Below, one piece after another: positions 50,501 through 62,063 of a stretch of DNA of 64,000 nt. A program made the translations under genes and the position numbers. Each line of letters starts with the position of its first letter. Position 1 is the first letter of the stretch. Below the pieces are notes generated by a model. The model ran no database searches, was not told where the DNA came from, and saw only the letters and a program-made list of their open reading frames with translations. Source of the DNA: Euborellia annulipes (taxonomy: Eukaryota > Arthropoda > Insecta > Dermaptera > Anisolabididae); assembly GCA_023213315.1 (NCBI GenBank), contig JAKCPI010012595.1:1-64000 (forward strand), in the 5' to 3' direction.

Positions 50501-51930
50501 AAAAAAAGAAAAAACCTTAAAAGTTGTTTCATTGATGGTATTATATATTCAATCAAAAAAAGAAAAATATTTTTCTTAACTAAATTAATTCTTTCTACGT
50601 TCACAGACAAAGAAATATTTAATTAAAATAAAAATAAGGCCGTGGGTAGCCCTAAATATAACAAAAAAATGAATTTTTTTTGCTCTCTCTGCAGCTGAGG
50701 TTATTTAGGGTTATACGATTATATATATTTAATTAATAGATGACTACCGGTGGAAAATGAGATTAAAAATAAAAAAAAACGGTTAAAAAGATCCGTCCGG
50801 AGACACGGACTTGGGAATATGAGAGAAAAACCCTTGGGACTTTTTTTTTGTCAAGATAAATTACACCATTTTAAATATATTTTTGTTGCTTGAGACGGGA
50901 TACGAACCCTTGACCCCTACACAAGCTGCCTATCGTCAGGCGTATTTCACGCGTTTTAAAAACTTTGTCTAAACGAGATCTATTTTTTAAAACACTTTCT
51001 ATTATGATAAGAATCAATACTTTTGCAAATTGACTTATTTAAAGAAAAATCATTTCAAAGGATTTATTAGAAAAATTATTTAAATTATTGTCTTTTTACT
51101 ACATAGGGCTCAATGTGCAAAATTTCAGATGTCCACTGGGAAGTGTTGAAAAAAATTCATTACAACGAAATGTATTTTAAACCAGAGATAATTTTTGGCA
51201 ATAAATTTTAGAACAATTCCAGGGTGATTTCAAAAATTTTATTATAAAAATTATTTTCTTTTAATGAATTTTTAAATAAAAACTTTTTTATTAATATTTT
51301 TTTGTATTTTATTTGCTGTAATAACAGGATTAATTGTAACTAGAGGTCGCCTGGATAATCAAATAGAAATAAAAAAAAAATAGAGAAATAAAAAAATGGT
51401 ATTGAAATATATTTATATACCTGGGGCCTATTGAGTCCGGATAATCGCGTTTCTAATCAAAACATGACTAGTTAGGTTTTTAGAGAACGAACAACAAAAT
51501 TTGAACCAGAGTGAGAAGTCTCTGTCAGGAAATAAATTCTATAATTAAGTGAACTTGAAAAGATCGAGACTTAAACAGATGAAGGCCGTATAAATAAAGT
51601 CTTTTTTTATTTCAATTTTTTTTAAATACTTATAATAATTAAAATAGAAACTAATAACATTTTTTTTTTCTTTGACTATCTATTTAATGGATTATTCACA
51701 TCTACTATATAATCAGCATTTTTTTTCTTTTAATGCAAGAAATATTAATTTTTAATAGCTCATATACTGTTGTATTATTTTATAATTGCTTTCATTTTTT
51801 TATGTAATTGGAGTAATTAACAATGTCTTATGATTTAGAATATTTTTTTCCCTTTTATGAAGATAATTGATTTGATTGTTTTTTTTGAATTAATTAAAAC
51901 TTATTCTTTCCCATTCTATAAAACTGAAAT

Positions 51931-51970
51931 AAAAAAAATCTGATGTGACTGGTCGCACCAGAATTTTTGT
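51931..51970. repeat. Short palindrome, CTGGTGTGA type
   Basis: AAAAAATCTGATGTGACTGG with GCACCAGAATTTTT, a contracted copy of 48245-48338. Confidence 0.5.
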
Positions 51971-52046
51971 ATCGACATATATTTAGTTTTCGACACTATG
52001 GTACGTGCATTTGAATTCAAGAAATAAAATTTATAAATATAGAAAA

Positions 52047-52178
52047 GTGGTTTAATAAGAATGCCTGGACCCAAATATATATATTATACAAATAACGGAT
52101 ATCGTTTAAAGTCTTATAAGGCCTAAGTTGCCGAAAAGACTGTGTAAATGAGTGTGAATGTTAAAAAAAAAAAAAAAA
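52047..52178 (+). mobile_element. SINE (family 1), 5'-truncated
   Basis: Target duplication ATAGAAAA at 52039-52046 and 52179-52186. The body runs from AATGCCTGGACCC to the poly-A tail. Confidence 0.7.
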
Positions 52179-52536
52179 ATAGAAAAATATTTATATTTTG
52201 TTACCATGGTAACCATTTCTCATCTTTCCTATATAGTACAAGAGTAAAGTGTGCTTCAATTAGATTTCAATGCCAAAATGAGAATATACATTTTAAAGAG
52301 CATCTAAAAAATAATTGATTTTTGAATTTTAATCAAAATCGTTGGCGCGAATTTTGAGAAAATCAACTGAAAAAATAAAAGTACATCAGTAAAGTACTAG
52401 TACTCTTAGGGGATTTTGATTTTTACGCCTCAGGGGGGTGCCTAATTTAAATATAAAATTTCAACTTCGTACCTCAATATATATATTAACATATATAGAG
52501 GTAAGAGAAAGTAATAGTTTTCATCAATTTTCATTT

Positions 52537-52795
52537 TTTTGTTTTTTTTTTTTAAACATTCACACTTTTTTCTCATTCACACTCACATTCACAGTCTTCT
52601 CGGCAACTTAGGCCATTTAAGACTTTAAACGATATCCGTTAATGAGTATTATACATATTGGGGTCCAGGCATTTTTATTTAAGTCATTTGGTATCCAAAT
52701 GCCTTAAATAAAATTATCGGACTGCCTGGGGTCCGTACCCGCGACGTTCGGTATAGAAGGTAGACACGCTACCAACTACTCCAAGCCCCGTGGGC
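52537..52795 (-). mobile_element. Full-length tRNA-derived SINE (family 1), minus strand
   Basis: Target duplication CAATTTTCATTT at 52525-52536 and 52796-52807. The minus-strand head reads CCACGGGGCTTGGAGTAG, with a mutated A box and a B box GGGTACGGACC. The body and T run (A tail) are complete. Confidence 0.85.
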
Positions 52796-53155
52796 CAATT
52801 TTCATTTATCAAATAAGAAAAATATTTAGCGAGCGAAATCTGATTCATTGGTTGCATAACTGAAAAAGGCAGATCATCTGTGTAAATAAGGAGGTCACCA
52901 TTTAAGACAGATCGACAGACGGATGGACCAACTGTGACGACTGCAACGCACACTGCAATTTCAAGGCCCCGTTGCAATTACGTGAGTGATGAATAGAAAA
53001 ATATCGATGTGCTTGCATCAAAAATGAAAATAAAGAAAGAGGTATCCTCGTCGTCAAGGTCTTCAAATCAAAAAGAACTATCTCTGGGAATAAATAATTA
53101 TTCTAAATAAAAATAAAATTTAAAAAAAAAAACGCGATAATATTGATATTCGGAA

Positions 53156-53515
53156 TAGGAACTGACCGAATATTCGGTTTCGGTTACGGTTTCGGCCAGT
53201 TTCGGCCAAAAAGTAGCCGAAACTTTCGGCCGGCCGAAACCAGAGTCTGAAAAAAATGGGATGAGACTCGCATGCAAAAAAAAAAAAAGGTCAAATGATT
53301 TGCACTTGAGGGAGGAGAAAAAAATATAGTCTCCCTAAAAAAAAGGTAAAATGATTTTCATGGGAGGGAAAAAAATTCAAAAAAAGGTAAAATGAAAAAA
53401 AATTTCTATAGGAAATACAAGTTTCGGTTTCGGTTACGGTTTCGGCCGAAACTAAGGTTGAGGCCGAATATTCGGTTTCGGTTTCGGCTGAAAATCTTGT
53501 TTCGGTCGGACCCTA
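53156..53515. mobile_element. hAT-type element rich in TTTCGG repeats, 360 bp
   Basis: Ends TAGGAACTGACCGAATATTC and GTTTCGGTCGGACCCTA, with a perfect 8-bp target duplication ATTCGGAA at 53148-53155 and 53516-53523. Subterminal TTCGGTTTCGGTTACGG arrays lie at both ends, often transposase-binding type repeats. Confidence 0.85.
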
Positions 53516-54088
53516 ATTCGGAAGTTTCATTAATAAAATCATTTTTAACTTTGCCCATCAACTGTAGATTGGGTAGGTAAAGTTAATGTAAACGTAAAAA
53601 AAATCGAAATTGAACTGAAGCTGCTAAAATGCGTTTTGAGGTCCCCTGAATCCATTTAAGTAGTTTTTGGAATGATGTCTGTGTGTGCGTCTGTGGTAAT
53701 TTTTTTCGTCAACAAAAACTCAAAAACTATTTAATCAATTGTTTTGAAATTTTGCACACATAAACTAGAGGCAAAGGCCAAGAACTGAAAAGCTTTTGGT
53801 AAACATCGGACAATTAGGGGGCACTCTAGGGGGGGGGGGGCAATCTTTTTCTTACATAACCTATAATTTTATTTATATATTCAGAAACTAAACTTCCTCC
53901 GGAGTAAAATTATATATAATATTAATATTAGTACCCTAATTTGTTAAAAAATTATTTAAATTTGAAAATTAAGCATAGCAACAGAACAAAATCAAAACAA
54001 AAAAATCTCGAAGTTGAATTTTTTTACGATTACAATACTTTTCTCTTTATATTCTATAAGAGAAAGTAAAAAACAAACGTGTTGCGGT

Positions 54089-54290
54089 TGCGGGCCCTCG
54101 GGGCTTGGTGTAGGGGTTAGCGTTCTAACCTCGTATACCAAAAGTCGCGGGTTCGGACCCCAGGCAGTCCGATAATTTTATTTAAGCCAAATGACACTAA
54201 CAGATATTGTCAGTCTTATATGACCTGAGTTGCCGAAAAGACTGTGTGAATGTGTGTGTGAGTGTTAAAAAAAAAAAAAAAAAAAAAAAA
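54089..54290 (+). mobile_element. tRNA-derived SINE (family 1) with internal deletion
   Basis: Target duplication ACGTGTTGCG at 54079-54088 and 54291-54300. Complete tRNA-like head (GGCTTGGTGTAGGGGTTAG, then GGGTTCGGACCCC), a shortened middle and a poly-A of about 25. The tidy duplication suggests a young insertion. Confidence 0.88.
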
Positions 54291-54820
54291 ACGTGTTGCG
54301 TTATTTCTTTGAATAGTGGGTGGGCAAAGTTGTACGCTCGGCTTAGTCCGACCCTTTATTTTTTAATTCGGAAACCTTTTCTTCGTACATGCTATCAGTT
54401 TTACTTTCTCTTACCCTATATATGAAATATATAGCCTATAGAGAAAGTATTCGATTCATTTCAAATTTTTTTTTTTTGCAAATATATTATATTTTTTCAA
54501 GTCTTTTCATGAAAATTATTTTGTGAAAACAACTTTTTATTAAACTAACACACTTGGTTGTTTTTTTATCTCTCAAAACATTAAAGTAATTCTTCAACTT
54601 CACTTTCACTGAAGATACATTTTTTTTTACTTCCTTTTTTTATAGTTTTCCGGCTTGTTAGTTTTTACTAACGTAAGTGATAAAATTAATATTAAATATA
54701 AATAGAATATTGTGTACTTTTAAATTTAAGTTAGCTACACGAAATTAGAAAAATCTTCATCTTAAATACTCGTAAATTATTTAATTTTTTTTAGATGCAA
54801 AGTGTTTCTACTCTATAACA

Positions 54821-55052
54821 TATACCGTCTATTGCAATTGTATTGATACTAAAGCCCGGAAGTTAGGCAGCACAAATGGCACACGCACACTAAAACTTTC
54901 TTGTCTGTGTGAGAAATACCTTTATTGTTTTGTTTTTTGTTGTTTTTTAATCTGCTATTTCTTACACAGCCAAGAAAGCTCTTGTGTGCGTGTGCTATTT
55001 GGGCTGCCTATCTACCGGGCTTTAGTATCAATACAATTGCAATAGATGGTAC
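54821..55052. mobile_element. Foldback element, about 230 bp
   Basis: Arms of about 100 bases are inverted copies. Both contain TTGCAATTGTATTGATACTA, AAAGCCCGG, GGCACACGCACAC-like and TTTCTTG(G/T)CTGTGT. The loop is T-rich. Confidence 0.75.
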
Positions 55053-56352
55053 ATCAAAGTCGGAACTGATTGCCTCTAATATTCAATTATTATTAAACTA
55101 TATGACCTCTCAAATCTAAGACCTCTAAATTAAAAAAAAAAAAATGTCCTTCAATTAGACTGAAGATTATAAAAAGAAGATAAATAAATAGCTTCATTGA
55201 ACTAGTAATAGATTCTATTCTTACTTAGAGAGTTACAAATATTCAATATATCAAGTTTTATAGCTACAATCTGACACCTCGTGGGTTTATTTTATCTAGG
55301 GAATATTAAGTAATTTTAAAAAACCTTCAAGTTAGTTAAAAAAAGCTTTTTTTATGAAAAAAACATTGAAAAAATTTATTATATTTCTATATTTATAGTA
55401 TATCCGGAAGTTTTTTTTTAATATTATAGTAATTATTAGTGAAATATTTTGCTCATTAAGAGGAAAGAGATCCTTGGCTTGAATTGAAACTAGAAGGTGT
55501 GACATTTCTATTTTTTTGAGGAAATCTACGATCTATCCATTCTATTAATTAGTAGTAATAGTAATATCCTAGATTTATATAGCTCTTAAATATGTCTATT
55601 TAATAAGTTTCCGGGATTATTTAAATTAATAGAATGATTGTAAAAATAAATTTTAGGGCTGATATATATAAAAAAGACTACCGCCACCACCTTGGATGTC
55701 TGCCCTTTAAGGAGACACTCTTCTTTTAAATAATAACAACAGAATGAATGCATACATTCATATTGAATTTTTAGAAAATGAAAGTTTTCAAAACATAACT
55801 AAAAAGTCCTAGAATAAAATCTAACAAATCTATTTTATTAATAAATCCAACCCTTCACCCGTTTGCATTTAAGGTTGTCAACATTAACATGGTCATTATC
55901 TTTAATCTCTCGGCCACGGAAAGGAGGGGAGGATTTTTTGAAATTTCATTATACAAGAAAAATTACTCTAACCTTAATTATACTGCAATTCTCTCACAGA
56001 GAGAAATATGTAATAAGAAATAAAATATTTTTCAACAATAAATATTCTGAAGGAGGGGTTGAGAAATCTGCCAGATTAGTGATATTATTTTAAAATTAAA
56101 CTCAATGCATGATTAAAAAAACAAAGTAGAGCCCAAGGTGGACATATTAAATTGGAACTCATACTTTAATATTTAAAGCCAAAAATACTAAACGCCTTCT
56201 TGTAGGAGTACATGGAGCGTAGTCCTGCATGATAGACTAACGACTTCGAAAAGTATGGAGAATAGGCCTAGTTGAACAAGCGAGAAATTCAACTAAAAGC
56301 CTCCTCATAGGCCTAAGGGAGAGAAATATGGAATAATAAATAAATAAATATT

Positions 56353-56518
56353 GGCCCTTGACCTACGGCTCAGAGGTAGGGTAGGTAGGATAGATATTAG
56401 CTTCTGATCGTCCCAGGCGAAAAAATTTATTTCAATTTAATTGGATACCGATTGAATGAAATAAATAGGGACGGGTTCTAAATGGCCTCAGATGCCGAAA
56501 AAGACCTTAAACAAACTT
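56353..56518 (+). mobile_element. tRNA-derived SINE (family 2)
   Basis: A head with CTACGGCTCAGAG and a decayed B box (GATCGTCCCAG), then TTTCAATTTAATTGGATA, GGGACGGGTTCTAAATGGCC and AGATGCCGAAAAAGACC. Confidence 0.65.
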
Positions 56519-56599
56519 ATTGTAAAATATCTCCTTTAATAAGTGACCTCCCAAACTAGTAATCTCGAATAAAACAATAGATAGAATAAAGTGAAATTA

Positions 56600-56862
56600 G
56601 CCCTCGGGGCTTGGTATAGGGGTTAGCGAGTTAACCTCATATACCAAAAGTCCCGGGTTCGGACCCCAGGCAGTCCGATGATTTTATTTAAGCCATTTGG
56701 ATACCAAATGGCTTAAATAAGAATGCCTGGACCCCAAATATGTATATTAATCAATAACGGATATCGTCAAAGTCTTATATGGCCCGAGTTGCCGAGAAGA
56801 CTGTGTGAATGTGTGTTTGAGTGTGAGTGTGAATGAGAAAAAAGTGTGAGTGTTAAAAAAAA
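56600..56862 (+). mobile_element. Full-length tRNA-derived SINE (family 1)
   Basis: Perfect target duplication AGTGAAATTA at 56590-56599 and 56863-56872. Head GCCCTCGGGGCTTGGTATAG, B box GGGTTCGGACCCC, and a complete body to a poly-A tail. A good reference copy for the family. Confidence 0.9.
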
Positions 56863-58025
56863 AGTGAAATTAATAAAAGGTTGCTTATAAGATTATTTTC
56901 TATTAAAATAATAATACTTTAATAAAAAACAATTTTTTATTTGATAATTATTATCATTAGAAAAAGATGGTAGATAAGGGTTGCGATGTATTCCTGCCTC
57001 ACCTTGTATAATCTTTGTCGTATTGTCTCACTTGAACTTGATTACTTTTCACACACAATCGAAAGTGAAAATAAATACATAAAAAAAGACTATAAAAAAA
57101 CCACTGGTTACGTTTCGATTTCAATTAAAGAAAGCGTGGCCAACATCATTAGTTCCTGCGCGAAATGGAAAGTGAAGAGATTTATGCAAGATGAAGACGA
57201 AAAGAAAAAAAAGCGGAGAGAAGGAGGGAGAAGACGAAGGAGTAGGAGAAGGTGGGGGTGGAAAGGAGGGGAGGCAGTTAGAAGGGGGCAAGGTGAATGG
57301 CCGAAGTGGAAACAACTTTTTTTTTCACACGGAAGAAATCCACGCGAACGCGCAAAATCTGGAGCAGGAAAGTAACAGGTGGAAGCTACGGGGGTGGCTT
57401 CCTTCCCCCTCTTCTCGCTTTAAGGTTTTATTACGGCTCCTACTTCCTGATTGTAACATGAAATTGGATTCAAGTTGGAAGGAGTGGGTCAAGAGTAAGC
57501 CTAATGGTGAAACAAATACAATCTTTTGCCGATTTTTACTTTCTCTTACCTATATATATATATCTTTATATATATATAGAAAGTATTGGAATCATGTTAA
57601 AATTTCGATGTTGAGATTTCGATGGAAATACATGTTATGAGGTCCTCTGAACCAAAAAAGTGGTCTGTCTGTGTATGTGTGTGTTTGTGAACAAAATATC
57701 TCAAGAACGAAAAGAGAGCTAGGAGGTTGAAATTTTATATTTAAGTTAGGCAACCCTCTGGCAAGTGACAGGAAGCTTTTGAACAAAATCGGCCAAAAAG
57801 TACTAGTACTTTGTACTGATGACTTTTTCACTTTTTTTTTTCTTAAAATTCGCTCCAACGATTTTGATTAAAATTCACAAATCAATTATTTTTTAGATGC
57901 TCTTTAAAATGTATTAGACTACTACTACGGCCATTAAGAGCCACCCAAAGGCTCTGATTTTTTTTTTAAATTTTATATTATTCTAAATAAAATATTTCAA
58001 AATATTCACAAGAACTTTACGAGAA

Positions 58026-58240
58026 CCCAGGCAGTCCGATGATTTTATTTAAGCCATTTGGATACCAGATGGCTTAAATAGAAATGCCTGAACCCCCAAT
58101 AGATAATATATAATACAACGGTTATCGTCAAAGTCTTAAATGGCCTGAGTTGCCGAAAAGACTGTGTGAATGTGTGTGTGAGTGTGAGTGTGAATGAGAA
58201 AAAAGTGTGAATGTTTAAAAAAAAAAAAAAAAAAAAAAAA
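58026..58240 (+). mobile_element. SINE (family 1), 5'-truncated in the B box
   Basis: Target duplication AACTTTACGAGAA at 58013-58025 and 58241-58253. The element starts at CCCAGGCAGTCCGATG. It has inserted in a copy of the MITE core (ATTATTCTAAATAAAATATT at 57980-58000). Confidence 0.88.
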
Positions 58241-58329
58241 AACTTTACGAGAAATGACAACAAAAATATAAATATAAATATTTTTCCATGTTTATAAATT
58301 TTATATCTTGCATTTTAAGATATCGGCCG

Positions 58330-58430
58330 CCCTCGGGCCTTAGTGTAGGGGTTATTGAATTTGCTACAAATCAATTTAAATAAAGAGACGGGGTCTATAT
58401 GGGCTTCGATGCCGAAAAAAACTCAATAAA
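58330..58430 (+). mobile_element. Chimeric short SINE
   Basis: The head CCCTCGGGCCTTAGTGTAGG is family 1, but the tail (ACGGGGTCTATATGGGC, CGATGCCGAAAAAAAC) is family 2. Target copy AAGATATCGGCCG lies at 58317-58329 and again at 58431-58443. Confidence 0.75.
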
Positions 58431-58443
58431 AAGATATCGGCCG

Positions 58444-58686
58444 CTCTCGGGCTTGGTGTAGTTTGTAACGTGCTTGCCTTGTATACCAAGGGTCGTGGGT
58501 TCGGATCCCATGCAGTCCGATGATTTTATTTAAGCCATTTGGGTACCAAATTCCTGGACCCCAAATATATACATATTATAAATTACGAGTATCGTTTAAA
58601 GTCTAAGTTGCCGAAAAAGACTGTGTGTATGCTTGTGTGAATGTGAGTGTGAGTGGGAAAAAAGTGTGTGTTTAAAAAAAAAAAAA
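58444..58686 (+). mobile_element. tRNA-derived SINE (family 1), tandem with the previous copy
   Basis: Head CTCTCGGGCTTGGTGTAG, B box GGGTTCGGATCCC, a slightly decayed body and a poly-A. It is flanked by AAGATATCGGCCG at 58431-58443 and 58687-58699, the same target sequence as the preceding copy. Confidence 0.85.
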
Positions 58687-58720
58687 AAGATATCGGCCGA
58701 AACGAAATATATGTCTGCAC

Positions 58721-58803
58721 AAAAAATCTGGTGGGACTTGAGAGAACACAACTTTTAATTACCGAAGATAAGAGAAAGTTGTGTGCAGTCACACCAGATT
58801 TTT
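58721..58803. mobile_element. Short palindromic element (CTGGTGTGA type)
   Basis: AAAAAATCTGGTG and TCACACCAGATTTTT close an inner ACACAACTTT...AAAGTTGTGT stem. Second copy of the family at 48245-48338. Confidence 0.6.
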
Positions 58804-59646
58804 ACATACAAGTTTAGTAGATAAAAAATACTAAGTAAAAGACAGGGATACTTTGATTTCCATCTCTATAAATAATAAACCAGTGATTCGGAAAATTTCT
58901 AAAGGGTTATCTTTTCAAGAAGTTGGTCTTTTATCTTAAAAGAGAGTGAATCTTCAAAGAATTAAGAAAAAAAAGCGTTTTGGTATATTAAAAAAATGTA
59001 ATATCCTATATTCTCTTTTTTCTACAATCAAGCGTAAAATTTGATGTTTTTTTTTTTTATTTCATTCAAGTGAGATTCTTCTCATTAAAGTATAATTCAT
59101 CATCCAAAAGAGACGGAATTAAAATAAATTAACCGTCTGCACTTAAATAAAATGCATAAGAGATTCTTTCACTTAATTCAACATGATTAATTCTCATTTT
59201 TTGCTAACATGACCCTAATACTGTATTTACTAAAAGGGATTTAATTTTAATTTTTTTTTTCTATGAAAAAATCCGATGGGTCGTTGAACTGAAACCGGGC
59301 GGGGTGGGAGAAAAAAAAAACAGGAAAAGAATGGAATGCAAATGGAAAGAGAGTGGGAGGTAAAGGGCAAATGGAAAGGGAGGAAATACATAATTAGTAA
59401 TTTCAATCTCTCTTCAATATTACGAAATAACATTTGTTATTGTTTAAATGGGAATTTAAAAATATGTTTGCAAAAAATTGTAGTTTTTTTTTTTTTTTTT
59501 TAATAAAATTGAATGAAAATAAGTAAAATTTTAGGACCTAGAAGGATAGAACAGGCCGGCCTGTTGCACGGTCTGACGACTGTTGAAATGAGAATTCAAA
59601 TCACTGATATAATAATAACCTTTGTAATCTTAACCGAATCGTATCT

Positions 59647-59685
59647 GAAGAAGGCCTCGGAATGAGTGGCCACAGTTAAATCAAA
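59647..59685 (+). ncRNA. Hammerhead-like core (relic)
   Basis: CTGAAGA, A, GGCC-loop-GGCC, then ACAGTTAA where GAAACGTN is expected. Stem II is conserved but the 3' core is lost. Confidence 0.3.
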
Positions 59686-60082
59686 AATCAAATTCTTTTA
59701 TTAACGTTAACAACTGTGAAAGCCTAAATTCCAAAAAAAAATAAAAATAAAGCCTGTTGAAAATACTAAAGGAAGGGCCAGACATACAAAAAGCAAAACT
59801 GCCTGTCTCGGGCAGCTCGTGGTCGTCATCCACGTACCCACAAGATGTGATTCCCTGAGCGAATAAGATAGCTTGTCTAAATCTTTAACAATTTATTTTT
59901 TATTATATAACAAAAAATACTATTTTTTTTTTTAAATATTTGATAATTTGTAGATTTTATCAAAATTTATTGTCTATGTTTCTGTCAATTCTATATGATA
60001 AATTTCGAAATTTATTTATTATTAATATTGACGTAAGAATGTTGTCAGAGGGGAAGAATTGAAATCTCCCTTGCCACACCTT

Positions 60083-60085
<3 letters not shown>

Positions 60086-60160
<75 letters not shown>
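60086..60160 (+). repeat. Compound microsatellite (TC)n(TA)n
   Basis: About 17 TC units followed directly by about 20 TA units. Confidence 0.9.
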
Positions 60161-60163
<3 letters not shown>

Positions 60164-60744
60164 TATAAAAATAAATAAAATTTTATATCGCGTTCTCTGG
60201 AATGGTTTGCGAGTGGGCGCCATTCAAGGTGAGTCCATCAGAGAAGAATTTAATTTCTATTTCGAACAATATCTGTTTTAAGTTTTGATGTCATTTAATG
60301 CAAAATTGTCCTTGACAAGATTTCATTCGTGAAAGGAAGAGCTCTAAACTACATAGTTACAATTATATTATTATTATTACAATTTATTAATTTAAATTGA
60401 TTTTTTATGATTCATTGAAAAATTAGAGAAATAAATGTTTTAAAATTAATTATACTTTCATAAAAAAATTGTTAAATTCTTTAAAATTAATTCATTTGGG
60501 GGGAGAGGGAGGCAATGCCCGAATCTACTTGCGCTGTGCTTGTGTTGTGACTAATATGAAACCCAATAGAAACTCAAACAAAAAAAAAGGATAATAATTT
60601 GTTTTGTTTATATAATAAATGGATACTGGAGCAAAATATGCCCAAAAAATATTTTGAAGATAGGACCCATCGTATCTCCTTATTATAAGCCTACATCTAA
60701 ATTTCAAATAAATAATTAGCGTGTTTATCTTTATACAAGTGGTA

Positions 60745-60935
60745 AAGTCCGCCTTCGACGGACGAGCAAATGCATCAAAGCCGCCGAAGGCGAGCAATTG
60801 CAAAATTTCAAAGTTTTAAATTTCCCTCCCTAACTTCCTCACTTTCTGTAAATCTGGACAATCAGCGAGAAAAGAGGCACATACACACAGGGACAGGAAG
60901 TCAGTCGCTAGCGCTTTATATTGATATATTAGTAT
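60745..60935 (+). repeat. Third repeat family, uninterrupted copy
   Basis: Contains GACGAGCAAATGCATCAAA, AAAGTTTTAAATTTCCCTCC and GTCGCTAGCGCTTTATA. The same sequence flanks both sides of the insertion at 34980-37704 and occurs in part at 11160-11245. Confidence 0.65.
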
Positions 60936-60945
60936 GATATTTCAT

Positions 60946-61197
60946 CAAGGGCGAATACCAGGGGGAAAGGGGTAGTTTGAGAAAAATATCCTTTTTTTGG
61001 GAAAATATTTTATTTTTAATATAAAATTTTAAAAATTAATACTTAAAAATTTGATTTGTATATATATTCTGGTAAACAAGTACAGAATGCACCTTTAAAT
61101 TACCGAAAATAAGAAGAAAAAATTTTGTGCTGTGCGACCAGTCACACCAGATTACCCCCCTCCCCTCCCCCGAGAAACTCCTCTGGATCCGCCTCTG
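60946..61197. mobile_element. Non-autonomous hAT element, 252 bp
   Basis: Same family as 6574-6835, with a perfect target duplication TATTTCAT at 60938-60945 and 61198-61205. Ends CAAGGGCGAATACC and GGATCCGCCTCTG. It lies next to the third-family repeat. Confidence 0.9.
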
Positions 61198-61395
61198 TAT
61201 TTCATTCAAAGAATTGAAGTATAATTGGAAAACTCTCCTTTTATTTAACAAAAGATGACTATGTTTGATTTAACAGTTTAATAATATATAAATTCAAATA
61301 AACCTTCAATTCAAATATATACGTACTTGTGACGGTATAAAAACCTTCAAATTTTATAAGAAGACCTCAACCTGCCTCAACTCAGTTCACACACT

Positions 61396-61425
61396 TATAA
61401 AATCGTTTTGCCCTTCCCTTTCAGT
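61396..61425 (+). promoter_or_regulatory. Candidate plus-strand core promoter (TATA and initiator)
   Basis: TATAAAA at 61396-61402 is followed by the initiator TCAGT at 61421-61425. First T to +1 A is 27 bases, slightly short of usual but plausible. The sequence turns GC- and CpG-rich directly downstream. The same CCTTCCCTTTCAG could instead be a splice acceptor. Confidence 0.35.
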
Positions 61426-61758
61426 GGCATTGTTGCGTGACAAGAGGACGTCTTGTGCTGCTGCCTGGTGTCGACGCGCGATAGTTCGTTAGTGGGTCGC
61501 GGGTTCAGCGCCCTGTTAGGTCTCTACCCCCCTCTACTCTTTACGTTGAAGGCGAAAGTGACCGCGATTCCGAATGCGAATCCTGCCGAACTTGGCCGAC
61601 CACCACCGAATGATAGCAACGAACTCTCTTATAAAAAAAAAAAGAAAAAAGCTCTGCTGCTGGCCTTGTGCTACATTAAGTTCGCACTAGTGGTGGGGGG
61701 CAACGCATATACACGCATGCTTGATGTATTTGCTTCTTGACGGCGGCATTGGTGTCAA
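61423..61758 (+). other. Candidate exon, plus strand
   Basis: A CpG-rich block of about 330 bases in AT-rich surroundings, bounded by a TATA/initiator or acceptor at its start and a donor TCAA|GTGAGA at 61758. One frame is open from about 61453 to 61740 but has no ATG. Its predicted peptide has no family I recognise, and it contains a lysine run from a poly-A stretch. It could be a 5' UTR exon of a neighbouring gene running out of the window, a minus-strand HR4 upstream region, or a regulatory CpG block. Confidence 0.3.
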
Positions 61759-62063
61759 GTGAGATGGTTGCCCGGTTGTTGCCGGTCGTCGTCGGTTGCA
61801 TCATTACACTCACTCACTCTAAGAAAACGCTTACATAAATCATCAAATAAAAAAAAGAAAGAAATATAGAAGAATCAATCAACGCTGTATCAAAGCTTGC
61901 TTTCTTCCCTTCTATCTATAAAAGTATTATCAAATACAGATTGAAAGAGAAAATAACTTGGAACCTCTTTTCTTAGCAAATTAAGTTCGCGAATATAAAA
62001 ATGCTTCTTACGTTCAGGCTTAATATAACTACCTACCCTGATTCCTCAAACATAAGTTTATAG

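Noticed and set aside
52714..52977. Minus-strand open frame as a gene
   Set aside because: Its C-terminal half lies within a SINE and the rest has no protein features.
54089..54175. tRNA gene
   Set aside because: A and B boxes are present, but the segment is the head of a SINE with a shared body, A tail and target duplication, repeated across the window.
57121..57640. Basic, Gly/Glu-rich plus-strand frames
   Set aside because: They arise from a purine-rich low-complexity stretch read in several frames, with no splice or family support.
60086..60160. Regulatory GAGA element
   Set aside because: It is a compound TC/TA microsatellite. Length and purity suggest simple slippage.
60200..60228. 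Plus-strand mini-exon with ATG and a perfect GTGAGT donor
   Set aside because: The sequence aligns with a dispersed repeat family (30650, 45872, 59800, 62750), so the donor is a chance match in a repeat.
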